The notes under the pieces were generated by a model, which saw only the letters and a program-made list of their open reading frames with translations, was not told the origin of the DNA and did no database searches. Below are positions 44,118-54,946 of a stretch of 64,000 bases of DNA, piece after piece. A program made the position numbers and the translations under genes. The stretch lies in contig CAVVXS010000015.1 of NCBI GenBank assembly GCA_963752225.1, forward strand, positions 44,193-108,192, read 5' to 3'. Position 1 is the first letter of the stretch. Each line of letters opens with the position of its first letter. Origin of the DNA: JBBROS01 sp963752225. GTDB lineage: Bacteria; Pseudomonadota; Alphaproteobacteria; Acetobacterales; Acetobacteraceae.

Positions 44118-45764
44118 ATGATGGCGTTGCTGGCGGGCCTGCGTGCCCTCGGGCCGGTCAAGCTCGGGGCCTTGGCGTTGGTGGCCGTGCTGTCGTTGGC
44201 GCTCGTCGGCTTGCTGGCGGTCCGTGGCAACAGGGCGCCGATGGCCCTGCTCTACGCCGACCTCGACTTGCGCGAAGCCGGGCAGGTCGTCGACGGATTG
44301 GACCGGGCCCACATTCCTCACCACGTCGAGTTGGGCGGCAGCCGCATCCTGGTGCCCGAGGACCAGGTGGCCCGGGCGCGCATGCTGCTCGCCAAGGACG
44401 GGCTGCCGTCCGGTGGCTCGATCGGCTACGAGATCTTCGACCGTGCCGACGGACTGACCGCCAGCGCCTTCCAGCAGGGCATCAGCCAGACCCGCGCCCT
44501 TGAGGGCGAGCTGTCACGCACCATCCGCAGCCTCCAAGGCGTTCGCGCCGCCCGGGTTCACCTCGTCCTGCCGAGGCGCGAGCCGTTTGCCCGGGAACGC
44601 CAGGAAGCGCAGGCCAGCATCGTCATCACCATGGCCGGCGCCGCCCGCATGGACCGCGACGCCACCCAGGCCGTGCTGAACCTGATCGCCGCCGCCGTTC
44701 CCGGACTGAAGGCGCAGAATATCGCCATCGTCGACAGCCGCGGCAACCTGCTCGCCCGGTCCGGGCAGCCGACGGCTGGCCTCGCCGCGGCGCAGACCGG
44801 CGAGGAGCTGAAGCGCGCGTCGGAGCTGCGGATCGCCCGTGCCGTCGAGGAGATGCTCGAGCGGACGGTCGGCCCGGGCCGGGTCCGCGCGGAAGCCACG
44901 GTCGAGCTCGACTTCGACCAGGTGCGGGAAACCCAGGAAAAGTTCGATCCCGACGGCCAGGTGGTCCGCAGTCAGCAGAGCAGCACCGGCAACAGCCGGA
45001 GCACCGAGCAGGCGCAGAACGTTTCCGTGCAGAACAACCTGCCCAACGCCGACCCCGCCGCCAGCGCGGCCGGGTCGCAGGAGCAGAAATCGGACGAAAC
45101 CACCAACTACGAGATCAGCAAGACCGTCCGCACGGTTGTGCGCGAGCAGCCGCAGATGCGCCGCCTGAGCTTGGCCGTGATGGTCGACGGGCTCGTGACG
45201 CCCGGTCCCGACGGCAAGCCGGTCTGGGCCGCGCGGCCCGAGGACGAGTTGGCCCGCATCGCCAGCCTGGTGCGCAGCGCCGTCGGCTATGACGAGCGGC
45301 GTGGCGATCGGGTCGAGATCGTGTCCATGCGCTTCACCGTGCCCGACGACGCCGCCGATGCCGCCGCGCTCCCCATCTGGGCGCAGCTGGACAAGGGCGA
45401 TCTGATCCGCCTGACCGAAGCCGGGTTGCTGGCTCTCGCCGTGATCCTCTGCTTGCTGCTGGTGTTCCGGCCGATGGTGCTGCGCATCGCCCTCGCCCAG
45501 CCTCGCCTGGGCGGCGCCCTGGCCGGCGCCGCCGGCGGCGAAGCCGACGTCTCGCTCGACGGGCCCACCGACGGCACCGCCCTGACGAACGGCGCCGGCG
45601 CCCCGGCCCTGGAAGGCCCCGACGGCGGCGTCACCCGGCTCGCGAACGTCGAAGGCGAGTTGAAGGTCGAGTTGCTGCGCCGGGTCGCCGACCTCGTGGC
45701 GGCGCATCCGGAAGAGACCCTGGCAATGGTGCGCAACTGGATCACTCCGGAAGACAGCCGATGA
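44118..45764 (+). CDS. fliF: Flagellar MS-ring protein FliF
   Basis: FliF forms the membrane ring on which the flagellum is built. Two transmembrane helices flank the periplasmic part: LGALALVAVLSLALVGLLAV at about residues 16-36 and LLALAVILCLLLVFRPMVL at about 435-455. The periplasmic ring-building region contains LLYADLDLREAGQVVDGLD and ARVHLVLPRREPF. The C-terminal tail LKVELLRRVADLVAAHPEE is the FliG-binding segment. fliG follows after 13 bases. Confidence 0.96.
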   Translation: MMALLAGLRALGPVKLGALALVAVLSLALVGLLAVRGNRAPMALLYADLDLREAGQVVDGLDRAHIPHHVELGGSRILVPEDQVARARMLLAKDGLPSGGSIGYEIFDRADGLTASAFQQGISQTRALEGELSRTIRSLQGVRAARVHLVLPRREPFARERQEAQASIVITMAGAARMDRDATQAVLNLIAAAVPGLKAQNIAIVDSRGNLLARSGQPTAGLAAAQTGEELKRASELRIARAVEEMLERTVGPGRVRAEATVELDFDQVRETQEKFDPDGQVVRSQQSSTGNSRSTEQAQNVSVQNNLPNADPAASAAGSQEQKSDETTNYEISKTVRTVVREQPQMRRLSLAVMVDGLVTPGPDGKPVWAARPEDELARIASLVRSAVGYDERRGDRVEIVSMRFTVPDDAADAAALPIWAQLDKGDLIRLTEAGLLALAVILCLLLVFRPMVLRIALAQPRLGGALAGAAGGEADVSLDGPTDGTALTNGAGAPALEGPDGGVTRLANVEGELKVELLRRVADLVAAHPEETLAMVRNWITPEDSR

Positions 45765-45777
45765 ATGGAGCAATCTC

Positions 45778-46794
45778 ATGGCGGTAAAGCAGGATTATGC
45801 CAGGCTGAACGGGCGCGACAAAGCCGCGATCCTGATGCTCACCATCGGCGAGGAACAGTGCGCCAAGCTGTTCAGCCGCATGCACGAGGATGAGATCAAG
45901 GAGATCTCGGCAGCAATCGCGCAGCTCGGCAACGTTCAAGCGAACATCGTCGAGCAGCTTTGCACCGAGTTCAGCCGCGACCTCGGCTCGCAGGGCAGCC
46001 TGATCGGCACCTTCGAGACGACCGAGCGCCTGTTGCTGGCGTCGCTGCCGAAAGATCGCGCCGCCCAGATTATGGACGAGATCCGTGGCCCCGCGGTCCG
46101 CACGATGTGGGACAAGCTGGGCAACGTGAACGAGGCGGTGCTCGCGAACTATCTGAAAAACGAATACCCGCAGACCGTCGCCGTCGTGCTGTCCAAGGTC
46201 AAGCCCGACCATGCCGGACGCGTGCTGGGCCTGCTGCCGGAGAGCTTCTCGATCGAAGTGGTCATGCGCATGCTCCGCATGGAAAGCGTCCAGCGCGACG
46301 TGCTCGACGGGGTCGAGCGCACGTTGCGGTCCGAGTTCATGTCGAACCTGTCCCGGACCAGCCGCCGCGACAGCCACGAGATGATGGCCGAGATTTTCAA
46401 CAGCCTGGACCGGCAGACCGAGAACCGGTTCGTGTCCGCGCTCGAGGAGCGCAATCGGGAGGCGGCCGAGAAGATCAAATCGCTGATGTTCACCTTCGCC
46501 GATCTGCGCCGCCTTACGCCGCAGCACATCCAAGTGCTGCTGCGCAATGCCGAGAAGGACAAGTTGCCGCTGGCGCTGAAGGGCGCGTCGGAAAGCTTGC
46601 GCGAGATGTTCTTCGCCAACCTCAGCGAGCGTGCCGGCCGCATGCTGCAGGACGACATCGCCTCGCTCGGTCCGGTGAAGCTGCGCGACGTCGACGAGGC
46701 TCAAGCCAACATCGTCGCCTTGGCCAAGCAGCTCGCCAGCACCGGCGAAATCGAGATCGGCGAAGGTGGCGCCGCCGACGAGATGTTGGAGTAG
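45778..46794 (+). CDS. fliG: Flagellar motor switch protein FliG
   Basis: FliG sits on FliF and carries the torque-generating surface contacted by the stator. The 338-residue protein shows the N-terminal FliF-binding region (DKAAILMLTIGEEQCAKLF) and the middle motif as NEYPQTVAVVLSKV, where many FliG proteins have EHPQ. The C-terminal torque helix region is LREMFFANLSERAGRMLQDD. A GGAG ribosome site precedes the ATG. fliH starts five bases after the stop. Confidence 0.96.
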   Translation: MAVKQDYARLNGRDKAAILMLTIGEEQCAKLFSRMHEDEIKEISAAIAQLGNVQANIVEQLCTEFSRDLGSQGSLIGTFETTERLLLASLPKDRAAQIMDEIRGPAVRTMWDKLGNVNEAVLANYLKNEYPQTVAVVLSKVKPDHAGRVLGLLPESFSIEVVMRMLRMESVQRDVLDGVERTLRSEFMSNLSRTSRRDSHEMMAEIFNSLDRQTENRFVSALEERNREAAEKIKSLMFTFADLRRLTPQHIQVLLRNAEKDKLPLALKGASESLREMFFANLSERAGRMLQDDIASLGPVKLRDVDEAQANIVALAKQLASTGEIEIGEGGAADEMLE

Positions 46795-46798
46795 GGCC

Positions 46799-47470
46799 AT
46801 GCGCGATTTCCGCCCCGCCGCGCTCGGCATCCTGTATGCCGAGGATTTCGGCATCGACCCCGCCGCCGCGCCGCCGCCGCCGCCGCAACCGCCGGCGCCG
46901 CCCTCGCTCTCCCAGGCCGACATCGACTCCGCCTGCGTCCGGGCCGTGCAGGCCGCCGAACGCGCCTGGTCTGCCAGCGCCGCCGAACGGCGTGCCGAGG
47001 CGCTGGCCGCGATCGCCGAGGGCTTGGCGCAGGCCCGAAACGAGGCGGCTGCCCAGACCGAAGCCGTCATCGAGGAGGTCGCGCGCACCGTGCTCAGCAT
47101 GGTGGCCGGCGTTCTGCCGCATTTCTGCCGCAACCATGGTGATGCCGAGGTGCGGGCGCTGGTCGACCACTTGGCACCGCTGCTCGCCCGCAGCCGCCGG
47201 CTTGTCGTGCGCGGCCATCCTGGCCTGCTGGAACAGCTTGCCGGCGACATCGCCGCCCTCGACGAGCCGCTGGCGGCGAACATCGAGCTGCGGCCCGCGA
47301 ACCTCGCGCCCGGCGACGTCCGGATCGCCTGGGAAGATGGCAGCTTCAGCCGCGACGCGGCGGCGATCTGCACTGCCATCACGGACGGCCTCGCCCAGTT
47401 CGGCCTGCTTGCCGACCCAACGCACGACCTTTCTGAAGCCATGACCGGGAGCCTCGCCCATGCCCAATAG
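46799..47470 (+). CDS. fliH: FliH-like flagellar assembly protein
   Basis: This 223-residue protein sits where FliH is expected, between fliG and fliN. It starts MRDFRPAALGILYAEDF, then a proline-rich linker (residues about 20-35), a long Ala/Glu-rich helix (AAERAWSASAAERRAEALAA), and a C-terminal domain with LVDHLAPLL and ELRPANLAPGDVRIAWEDG, typical of FliH/YscL proteins. FliH would bind the FliI ATPase, not encoded here, and regulate export. It overlaps fliN by 11 bases. Confidence 0.8.
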   Translation: MRDFRPAALGILYAEDFGIDPAAAPPPPPQPPAPPSLSQADIDSACVRAVQAAERAWSASAAERRAEALAAIAEGLAQARNEAAAQTEAVIEEVARTVLSMVAGVLPHFCRNHGDAEVRALVDHLAPLLARSRRLVVRGHPGLLEQLAGDIAALDEPLAANIELRPANLAPGDVRIAWEDGSFSRDAAAICTAITDGLAQFGLLADPTHDLSEAMTGSLAHAQ

Positions 47471-47773
47471 TATCGATCTCGCCGACCTCGCCGGCACGCC
47501 CTCCGAACCCGTCGAGCAGCGCACCCCGCGCAGCCTCGATGCGGTCTACGACATCCCCGTCACTGTCAGCGCCGTGCTGGGCAACGCGACCATGCAGGTC
47601 AGCCAGCTGCTGAAGCTCGGACGCGGCGCCGTGGTCGAGCTGGACCGCAAGCTCGGCGAAGCGATCGACATCTACGTCAACAACCGCCTGGTCGCCCGCG
47701 GCGAGGTGGTGATGGTGGACGAGACCCGGCTCGGCGTGACGATGACGGAAATCGTCAAGGGCGACCGGTCGGC

Positions 47774-47777
<4 letters not shown>
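47460..47777 (+). CDS. fliN: Flagellar motor switch protein FliN
   Basis: FliN forms the lower C-ring with FliM and helps dock FliH. The 105 residues are mostly a SpoA domain: YDIPVTVSAVLGNATMQVSQ, LLKLGRGAVVELDRKLGEAI, DIYVNNRLVARGEVVMVDE. The stop overlaps the flbD start by four bases. FliM is not in the window. Confidence 0.95.
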
Positions 47778-49110
<1,333 letters not shown>

Positions 49111-49111
<1 letters not shown>

Positions 49112-51165
49112 TGCTCGCGTTCTGGCGCGACCGGGCGGCGCCCTGGCTGCCCGGCACCGACGTGGGCTTGGCGCTGGGCATGATCGCCCTGCTCGCCGTG
49201 CTCGTGCTGCCGCTGCCGACCATCCTGCTGGACCTCGGCTTGGCGCTGTCGATCACCGCTTCCGTCTTGGTGCTGATGGTGGCGATGTTCCTCGGCCGGC
49301 CGCTCGACTTCACGAGCTTCCCGACCTTGCTGCTGCTGACGACGCTGCTGCGCTTGTCGCTCAACGTCGCGACCACCCGGCTGATCCTGTCGCACGGCAA
49401 CGAGGGCGCGCAAGCGGCCGGACACGTGGTACAGGCGTTCGGCGGCTTCCTGATGGGCGGCGACGTGGTGATCGGCGTCATCCTGTTCGCCATCCTGCTG
49501 GTGGTGAACTTCATGGTCATCACCAAGGGCTCGGGCCGCATCGCCGAGGTCGCCGCCCGGTTCAGCTTGGACGCGATGCCCGGCAAGCAGATGGCCATCG
49601 ACGCCGACCTGTCGTCCGGCCTGATCGACGAGAAGGCCGCCCGCCTGCGCCGCAAGGAGCTCGAGGAGGAGAGCGGCTTCTACGGCGCCATGGACGGCGC
49701 CGCGAAGTTTGTCCGCGGCGACGCGATTGCCGGGCTGCTGATCACCGTAATCAACGTGTTCGGCGGACTCGCGATCGGGCTCGTGCGGCACGGCATGCCG
49801 TTCGCCGACGCGGCCTCGACGTTCACCACGCTCACGGTCGGCGACGGGCTCGTCAGCCAAATCCCGGCGCTGCTCGTCAGCACCGCCGCCGGCATCGTCG
49901 TGACCAAGGGCGGGGTCGAGGGCTCGGCCGACGCGGCGCTGATGCGGCAGCTCGGCGGCCGTCCGAAGCCCTTGGCGATCGCCGGTGGGGTGGCGATGAT
50001 CCTGGCGTTGCTGCCGGGTCTGCCCACCCTGCCGTTCCTCGCCTTGGCTGGGCTTGCCGGCGGCGGCGCTTACTATCGCCACAAGCATCCGGGAACCGCG
50101 AGCCCGGTCGAGGAAGCGGTCGCCACGGTCCCGAGCGAGCCGCCGATTTCCGACTCGCTGCGAATCGACACGATCCGGCTCGAGCTCGGCTACGGCTTGC
50201 TGACCCTCGCGGGCGGCGACGCACCACGGCTGACCGAGCAGATCAAGGGGCTGCGCCGCAGCATCGCCGCCGAGATGGGCTTCGTGCTGCCGCCGGTGCG
50301 GATCCAGGACAACATGCAGCTCGACGCCGACGCCTATTCGATCCGGGTCAAGGAGATCGAGGCCGGGCACGGCGAGCTGCGCCCGGCGAAGCTGCTGACG
50401 ATGGACCCGAGCGGTGGTCTGCCGGACCTGCCCGGCGAGCGAACCACGGAACCGGCCTTCGGCTTGCCGGCGCTCTGGATCGACCAGGAGCGGCGCGACG
50501 AGGCGACGCTGCGCGGCTGCACCGTCGTCGACCCCGCCAGCGTGCTCACGACCCACCTGACCGAGGTGGTCCGCGACTCGATGGCCGAGCTGCTGTCCTA
50601 TGCCGAAACCGCCAAGCTGCTGGAGGAGCTGCCGCGGGAGCAGCAGAAGCTGGTGGCCGAACTGATCCCCTCGCAGATCTCGGTTGGCGGCGTGCAGCGG
50701 GTCCTGCAGGCATTGCTCGCCGAACGCGTCAGCCTGCGTGACCTGCCGACCATCCTCGAAGGCATCCACGAAGCCTGCGCCCAGGGCATCCGCGCGATCC
50801 CCGCGCTCACCGGCCACGTCCGGACCCGGCTGGCGCGACAGCTCAGCAATGCGCACACGGGGCCCGCCGGCTTTATCCCGCTCGTCACGCTGTCGGCGGA
50901 GTGGGAGGCGATCTTCACCGAAAGCCTGGTCGGGCCGCTGGAGGACCGGCAGCTTGCCATCCCGCCGTCGCGGCTCGGCGAATTCATGCAGCGCTTCCGC
51001 ACCGTGTTCGAGGCGCCGGGCAGCGACGGCGCCGTACTGCTGTGCTCCGGCCCGATTCGGGCCCATGTCCGCGCCATCGTCGAGCGGCTTCGCCCGTCGA
51101 CGCCGGTCCTGTCGCAAGCCGAGATCTTCCCGCGCGCCCGCATCCGGACGGTTGCGACGCTATGA
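49111..51165 (+). CDS. flhA: Flagellar export apparatus protein FlhA
   Basis: FlhA is the main proton-driven component of the flagellar export gate. It has 684 residues: about eight transmembrane helices in the first half (LGMIALLAVLVLPLPTILLD, ITASVLVLMVAMFLG and others) and a large cytoplasmic domain that binds chaperones. FTSFPTLLLLTTLLRLSLNV and AGIVVTKGGVEGSADAAL are hallmark segments. It shares one base with the flbD stop. The next gene is convergent, only two bases away, with no terminator between. Confidence 0.96.
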
Positions 51166-51167
51166 CC

Positions 51168-51452
51168 TCACGGGTGCGCCGGAGGGCAAGTCAGCCAGGC
51201 GATGTTGCGCGAGCACAGGAAGATCGATGCATTGTTCAAGCCCGTCACGAAACCGCCCAGGCCGCCCAGAATAGCGAAAACCGTGACGACGCCGGTGACG
51301 ACCTTCTGGAAGCGGGTCAGGACGAGCGAACGGCGGACCTCGATACGGCGGCCGTCCCAGAACAACTCGTCGGTGGGGCTGATCCCGAGCCGCCCGAGAT
51401 CCTCGAGCCCGATCGGCTCGACCCCGGCGGGCCAGCCCGGCGCGGCGCTCAC
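51168..51452 (-). CDS. Small membrane protein, 94 residues
   Basis: This uncharacterised protein has a soluble N-terminal half (IGLEDLGRLGISPTDELFWD, GRRIEVRRSLVLT) and one hydrophobic segment (VVTGVVTVFAILGGLGGFVTG). It ends with Cys-containing residues (FLCSRNIAWLTC). The GTG start at 51452 overlaps the stop of the 53-residue gene upstream. I do not know a function. Two short genes lie upstream in the same direction. Confidence 0.65.
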   Translation of the reverse strand: MSAAPGWPAGVEPIGLEDLGRLGISPTDELFWDGRRIEVRRSLVLTRFQKVVTGVVTVFAILGGLGGFVTGLNNASIFLCSRNIAWLTCPPAHP

Positions 51453-51610
51453 TCGCCACGGCCCGGCATCGGCGTCACGCCCCGGCGTTCCAGCGCGTCG
51501 AGCCGGTCAAGTATAATGGTGATGGCCTCTTCCTGCTTGCGCACAACGTCCTGAAGCACCCGAACCGCTGCGATCGCCGCGAGCAGTTCATCGACAGACG
51601 TCTTGGTCAA
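51449..51610 (-). CDS. Short helical protein, 53 residues
   Basis: This short gene starts with TTG at 51610, six bases from the upstream gene's stop, and reads TKTSVDELLAAIAAVRVLQD, VVRKQEEAITIILDRLDALE, then RRGVTPMPGRGE. The heptad pattern suggests one long helix or coiled coil. Its stop overlaps the GTG of the membrane-protein gene. There is no strong ribosome site, so translation may be coupled to the 66-residue gene. The function is unknown. Confidence 0.5.
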   Translation of the reverse strand: MTKTSVDELLAAIAAVRVLQDVVRKQEEAITIILDRLDALERRGVTPMPGRGE

Positions 51611-51613
51611 TGC

Positions 51614-51814
51614 TCAGGTCAAACGGGCGAGCAGCTTGTTCGCATTCTGCAGCAATTTGTCGGAGTCGTGCCGAAGCTCCTGAATCATCGTATGCAGGCG
51701 TTGGTGCTTCGACTTGTAGGAAGCCTTGTCGGCCGGCGTGGACCGGCCCGGCCGCATGTCCCCCGTCGCCCGTCCGGGCGACGGCTTTCGCTTTGGCAGC
51801 GTCGAAACCGACAT
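51614..51814 (-). CDS. Short basic helical protein, 66 residues
   Basis: The ATG at 51814 is preceded by GGAGGG at a good distance. The protein begins SVSTLPKRKPSPGRATGD, a basic flexible part, and ends with a predicted helix (QRLHTMIQELRHDSDKLLQN, ANKLLARL). There is no signal peptide. It is the first of three closely packed short genes between flhA and pntB. The family is not recognised. Confidence 0.6.
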   Translation of the reverse strand: MSVSTLPKRKPSPGRATGDMRPGRSTPADKASYKSKHQRLHTMIQELRHDSDKLLQNANKLLARLT

Positions 51815-51885
51815 CGAACCCTCCATGGCGCCATCATACCCGATTTGGCGCCTGCCCCGAAACATAAGTTCGACCAACCCGCCTC

Positions 51886-53292
51886 TCAATGGCCGAGCGA
51901 TTGCACCACCTCTTCCGTCATCTTCTTGGCGTCGCCGAACAGCATCATGGTGTTGGGCCGGAAGAACAGCTCGTTCTCCACGCCGGCATACCCGGACGCC
52001 ATGCTCCGCTTGATGAACAGCACCGTCCGCGCCTTCTCCACGTCCAGGATCGGCATGCCGTAAATGGTCGAGGATTTGTCGGTCTTGGCCGCCGGGTTGG
52101 TGACGTCGTTGGCACCGATCACGTAGACGACGTCGGCGGTGCTGAACTCGTTGTTGATCTCCTCGAGCTCGAACACCTCGTCGTAGGGCACGTTCGCCTC
52201 GGCGAGCAGCACGTTCATGTGGCCCGGCATACGGCCGGCCACGGGATGGATGGCGTATTTGACCTCGACGCCCTCCTTCTTGAGCGTATCCGCCATCTCG
52301 CGCAGGGCATGCTGCGCCTGCGCCACCGCCATGCCGTAGCCCGGTACGATGATCACTTTGGAGGCGTTCTTCATGATGAATCCGGCGTCCTCGGCATTGC
52401 CGGACCGCACCGACCGCGCCTCGCCCCCCGCCGCCGCGGCCGCCGCGCCGCCGGAGTCGGTGCCCCAACCACCCAGCAGCACGTTGAAGATGCTGCGGTT
52501 CATGCCTTTGCACATGATGTAGGACAGGATGGCGCCCGAGGCGCCGACCAGCGCGCCGGTGATGATCAGGGCGAGGTTCTGGATGGTGAAGCCGATGCCG
52601 CAAGCCGCCCAGCCGGAATAGCTGTTCAGCATCGAAACTACGACCGGCATGTCCGCGCCGCCGATCGGGATGATGATCAGGAACCCGAGCCCCAACGCCA
52701 GCAGCGCGATCAGCCAGAAAAGCGCCTGGCTGCCGCCATTGCAGAACAGCACGATCAGCACGAGCAGCAGAATGCCGAGCGCCAAGTTCAACTGGTGCTG
52801 ACGCGGGAAGATGATCGGGGCACCCTTCATCGTGCCTTGCAGCTTGGCGAACGCGATCAGCGAACCGGAGAAGGTGATGGCGCCGATCGCCAGGCCCAGC
52901 GACATCTCGACCAGCGATTGGGTGTGGATGTGGCCCGGCACGCCGATCCCGAATGCGGCCGGCGCGTTCAGAGCCGCCGCCGCCACGAACACTGCGGCCA
53001 AGCCGACCAGCGAGTGGAACGCCGCGACAAGCTGCGGCAGCGCCGTCATCTGGATCCGCCGCGCGACCACCGTCCCCACCGTGCCGCCGATCGCGATCGC
53101 AACGATGATCAGCAGGAAGCCGGTGCCGGACATGCCCCGCTGCAGCAGGGTCGCGGCAACCGCCACCCCCATGCCGATCATGCCGAACAGGTTGCCCTGG
53201 CGCGCCGTCACCGGGCTGGACAGGCCGCGCAGGGCCAGGACGAACAGGACCGCCGCGACGAGGTAGGCGAGCGAGGTCAGCGAAGCGTTCAC
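51886..53292 (-). CDS. pntB: NAD(P) transhydrogenase subunit beta
   Basis: PntB is the membrane and NADP-binding subunit of proton-translocating transhydrogenase, which drives NADPH formation from NADH. It has about eight or nine transmembrane helices followed by the dIII NADP domain, which contains VIIVPGYGMAVAQAQHALRE and AGRMPGHMNVLLAEANVPYD, each typical of the family. It starts inside the stop of the preceding pntAB gene (four-base overlap) and is the last gene of the three-gene unit. Confidence 0.96.
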   Translation of the reverse strand: MNASLTSLAYLVAAVLFVLALRGLSSPVTARQGNLFGMIGMGVAVAATLLQRGMSGTGFLLIIVAIAIGGTVGTVVARRIQMTALPQLVAAFHSLVGLAAVFVAAAALNAPAAFGIGVPGHIHTQSLVEMSLGLAIGAITFSGSLIAFAKLQGTMKGAPIIFPRQHQLNLALGILLLVLIVLFCNGGSQALFWLIALLALGLGFLIIIPIGGADMPVVVSMLNSYSGWAACGIGFTIQNLALIITGALVGASGAILSYIMCKGMNRSIFNVLLGGWGTDSGGAAAAAAGGEARSVRSGNAEDAGFIMKNASKVIIVPGYGMAVAQAQHALREMADTLKKEGVEVKYAIHPVAGRMPGHMNVLLAEANVPYDEVFELEEINNEFSTADVVYVIGANDVTNPAAKTDKSSTIYGMPILDVEKARTVLFIKRSMASGYAGVENELFFRPNTMMLFGDAKKMTEEVVQSLGH

Positions 53293-53708
53293 TTGCGCGC
53301 CCCCGCCGCCGCCGGCCGCTTATTGGCCTGGAACATTCCCAGCATGCGTTGGGTCACGGTGAAACCGCCGAAGATGTTCACGCTCGCCAGCAGCACCGCG
53401 AGGAAGCCGAAGAACCGCGCCCAGCCATCGAACGACAGGCCGGCGGCCAGCATGGCACCGACCACGATCACCGACGAGATCGCGTTGGTGACGCCCATCA
53501 GCGGCGAGTGCAGCGCCGGGGTCACGTTCCAAACGACGTAATAGCCGACGAAGCACGCCATCAAGAAGATCGCGAGCAGGAAGATGAACGGCTCGACCGC
53601 TTGGGCCACCGGCTCGACGGCAACGGTGGCCGCGCGGAGTTGGTCGGCGAGTGCTGCGGCGCGCTCGGCGATACGCATCGCCTCGTCCGCATACATGTTG
53701 GGGTTCAT
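53289..53708 (-). CDS. pntAB: NAD(P) transhydrogenase subunit alpha, part 2
   Basis: This is the short membrane part of the alpha subunit, separate from the NAD-binding part as is usual in alphaproteobacteria. Its 139 residues have about three hydrophobic helices (FIFLLAIFLMACFVGYYVVW, AISSVIVVGAMLAAG, WARFFGFLAVLLASVNIFGG) and the VTPALHSPLMGVTNAIS segment conserved in dII. It lies 16 bases downstream of pntAA and overlaps pntB by four bases. Confidence 0.93.
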   Translation of the reverse strand: MNPNMYADEAMRIAERAAALADQLRAATVAVEPVAQAVEPFIFLLAIFLMACFVGYYVVWNVTPALHSPLMGVTNAISSVIVVGAMLAAGLSFDGWARFFGFLAVLLASVNIFGGFTVTQRMLGMFQANKRPAAAGARK

Positions 53709-53724
53709 GGCGTCCCTCTCGGCT

Positions 53725-54864
53725 CTACGCGGCTTGCGCGGGCTGGAAATTGGCGTGCACGACCTGGCCGCCGCGGGTCAGCATGGTGCCGCGCACGATC
53801 TCGTCGTCGGCCGGCAGCTTCGGCGCCTTGGCCTCCTTGTCCCAGAACGTCGTCAAAAACGTCAGCAGGTTGCGGGAATAGAGGGAGCTGGCAGCGACCG
53901 GGATGCGGCCGGGCCAGTTGCGGTAGCCGAGCACCTTGACGCCGTTGCCGGTGGTGGTGGCCTCGCCGGGCTTGGTCGCCGCGCAATTGCCGCCGTTATC
54001 GGCCGCGATGTCCACGACGACGCTGCCGGGTCGCATGCTGTCGACCATCGCCTGGGTCACGATGACCGGGGCGGTGCGGCCCTGCACCAGTGCGGTGCAG
54101 ATCACCAGATCGTTCTTGGCAACCGTCGTCGCCATCAGATCGGCCTGCTTCTGCCGGAACGCGTCGGTCATCTCCTTGGCGTAGGCGCCGGTTTGCCCCG
54201 CGCTCTCCTCGTCGTCCACGCCGACATAGGTGGCGCCGAGCGAGCGGATCTCCTCCTTGGCGGCGGGCCGGACGTCGGTCGCCGACACGATGGCGCCGAG
54301 GCGCCGGGCCGTGGCGATCGCCTGCAGCCCGGCCACGCCGGCACCGATCACCAGCACACGGGCCGGCGGCACGGTGCCGGCGGCGGTCATCATCATCGGG
54401 AAACCGCGTTCGAACGCCCCGGCGCCCTCGATCACCGCGCGATAGCCGGCCAGGTTGGCCTGGCTGCTCAACACGTCCATGCTTTGCGCCCGGGTGATGC
54501 GCGGCAGCAGCTCCATGGCGCCCACATCGAGCCCGGCCGCTGCCAATGACGCGACTAGCTCGGTGTTGCCGCTGGCGCTGCTCGTGCACAGCACCAGGGC
54601 GCCGCGCGGGATCTGCGCCCGGGTCTGCTCGTCGGGCAACTGCACCGCGAACACCACCCCGGCCCCGGCGAGTGCCGCGGCAGCGTCGGGCACAATTTCG
54701 GCACCGGCGGCGGTGTAATCGGCGTCAAGGATGGCGCTCGATACCCCCGCTCCGGCTTCGATCGCGACCGTCAGCCCAAGCGCCACCAGCTTCTTGACCG
54801 TGTCCGGCGTGGCCGCCACGCGCGTTTCCGCCGCGGCCCGTTCCTTCAGCACCGCAAGGCGCAT
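53725..54864 (-). CDS. pntAA: NAD(P) transhydrogenase subunit alpha, part 1
   Basis: This is the cytoplasmic NAD-binding (dI) subunit, 379 residues. The N-terminal KERAAAETRVAATPDTVKKL is the alanine-dehydrogenase-like opening. The Rossmann loop is VLVIGAGVAGLQAIATARRLGA (about residues 170-191, quoted in part as GAGVAGLQAI), and MRPGSVVVDIAADNGGNC is near the active face. It is the first gene of the pntAA-pntAB-pntB unit. Confidence 0.95.
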   Translation of the reverse strand: MRLAVLKERAAAETRVAATPDTVKKLVALGLTVAIEAGAGVSSAILDADYTAAGAEIVPDAAAALAGAGVVFAVQLPDEQTRAQIPRGALVLCTSSASGNTELVASLAAAGLDVGAMELLPRITRAQSMDVLSSQANLAGYRAVIEGAGAFERGFPMMMTAAGTVPPARVLVIGAGVAGLQAIATARRLGAIVSATDVRPAAKEEIRSLGATYVGVDDEESAGQTGAYAKEMTDAFRQKQADLMATTVAKNDLVICTALVQGRTAPVIVTQAMVDSMRPGSVVVDIAADNGGNCAATKPGEATTTGNGVKVLGYRNWPGRIPVAASSLYSRNLLTFLTTFWDKEAKAPKLPADDEIVRGTMLTRGGQVVHANFQPAQAA

Positions 54865-54946
54865 TCGTTCGTTCCTCCCAAGGCCGGCCTAAAATGCGCG
54901 ACAGGGGAGAAAACACAAGAGGCCGGCGGCGGCCCCGAGCCGTGCG

